The notes under the pieces are model-generated. The model made no database searches and was not told the DNA's origin. It saw only the letters and a list, made by a program, of their open reading frames with translations. Positions 63,793-64,000 of a DNA stretch of 64,000 bases are shown piece after piece. Both the position numbers and the translations under genes were made by a program. Location: the NCBI RefSeq assembly GCF_001905905.1, contig NZ_LIVT01000004.1:561876-625875 (forward strand), in the 5' to 3' direction. The stretch comes from Streptomyces sp. CB02366 (GTDB taxonomy: Bacteria > Actinomycetota > Actinomycetes > Streptomycetales > Streptomycetaceae). Numbering within the stretch: position 1 is the first letter of the stretch; the number at the start of each line of letters is the position of its first letter.

Positions 63793-64000
63793 GTCGAACA
63801 CGGTGCTAGTGCCGGAGCCGACGAAGGTCGCCTCCTCGATGATCCTCGACCCCGACGTGCTCTTCCTGGACGAGCCGACGACCGGGCTCGACCCGCGCAG
63901 CCGGGGCGAGGTCTGGGACGCGGTACGGGCGCTGGTGGCGGGCGGTACGACGGTGCTGCTGACCACCCAGTACCTGGACGAGGCGGACCGGCTGGCCTCG
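63791..64000 (+). pseudogene. 5'-truncated DrrA-type ABC transporter ATPase (continues past window)
   Basis: The plus strand from about 63827 reads VASSMILDPDVLFLDEP, then TTGLDPRSRGEVWDAV, VAGGTTVLLTTQYLDEADRL. This covers Walker B, the D-loop and the switch region, with Gln in place of the usual His as in daunorubicin-resistance (DrrA) ATPases. Walker A, Q-loop and the SGG signature, which should lie about 130 residues upstream, are absent; the sequence there is antisense of the giant gene. An in-frame ATG at 63791 exists but could encode only a non-functional fragment. The truncation is either real (deletion fusing two loci) or an assembly join. The 3' end lies outside the window. Confidence 0.8.

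Noticed and set aside
63793..63966. First 58 codons of the giant frame as its real N-terminus
   Set aside because: Most of this stretch is the exact antisense of ABC ATPase coding sequence, so the open frame there is fortuitous; there is no signal or WXG100-like helix.

Overview
The window is high-GC actinobacterial chromosome, almost certainly Streptomyces. The evidence is third-codon G/C bias, GTG starts, several probably leaderless genes, tellurium-resistance (TerD/DUF475) genes, a homodimeric AceE pyruvate dehydrogenase, DUF3052, DUF4429/SHOCT and DUF1023 families, and an extremely long type VII secretion-associated repeat protein.

Layout. (1) 1-6.4 kb is core/stress: a 3'-cut DUF475 membrane protein, two terD genes separated by a strong hairpin, an AhpE-type peroxiredoxin and DUF3052 (all minus), then aceE (plus). 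A 181-bp MITE-like element with 15-bp terminal inverted repeats abuts the aceE stop codon. (2) 6.6-12 kb holds a secreted I36-type peptidase inhibitor, a DHA2-family MFS exporter divergent from its TetR regulator, a DUF1023 alpha/beta-hydrolase and a DUF4429-SHOCT protein. (3) 12.1-17 kb holds a NarL-type two-component pair and a second DUF1023 hydrolase translationally coupled to an acyltransferase-3 membrane protein; both promoters carry the same motif pair. (4) 17.1-24.9 kb holds an aldo/keto reductase with a MerR regulator; an OmpR-type two-component system with a small Asp-tailed secreted protein; an SLC13-type transporter coupled to glycerate kinase, whose upstream region carries 11-bp-phased repeats like those upstream of the two-component operon; and a serine beta-lactamase-like hydrolase. 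A 21-bp perfect-stem terminator separates these from the next block.

(5) 25.0-63.8 kb is one minus-strand cluster. Its first gene encodes a giant protein of at least 10,500 residues, followed by two SseB-like type VII secretion-associated paralogues, a 1,231-residue protein with an ADP-ribosyltransferase-like C-terminus, and a single-pass membrane protein with a C-terminal ricin-type lectin domain. The spacings and overlaps (16 bp, 305 bp, ATGA overlap, 36 bp) suggest co-expression. In the giant protein I find five modules with a caspase-like His...Cys pair (spacing 47-48 residues every time), a zincin HExxH domain, a 250-residue coiled coil, and two papain-fold (Tox-PL-like) domains with conserved Cys/His/Asp spacing. 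The second half is two tandem super-repeats of about 8.4 kb (about 2,800 residues) sharing a 175-bp identical block. This is the most unusual content of the window. I read it as a giant polymorphic-toxin or protease-like type VII effector cluster; that function is inference.

(6) At about 63.81-63.83 kb the giant gene breaks off and the opposite strand continues as the C-terminal half of a DrrA-type ABC ATPase with no Walker A or signature motif. The junction is therefore a deletion or rearrangement, or an assembly misjoin, and the giant gene's native N-terminus is missing. No rRNA, tRNA, CRISPR array or intact insertion sequence was seen.
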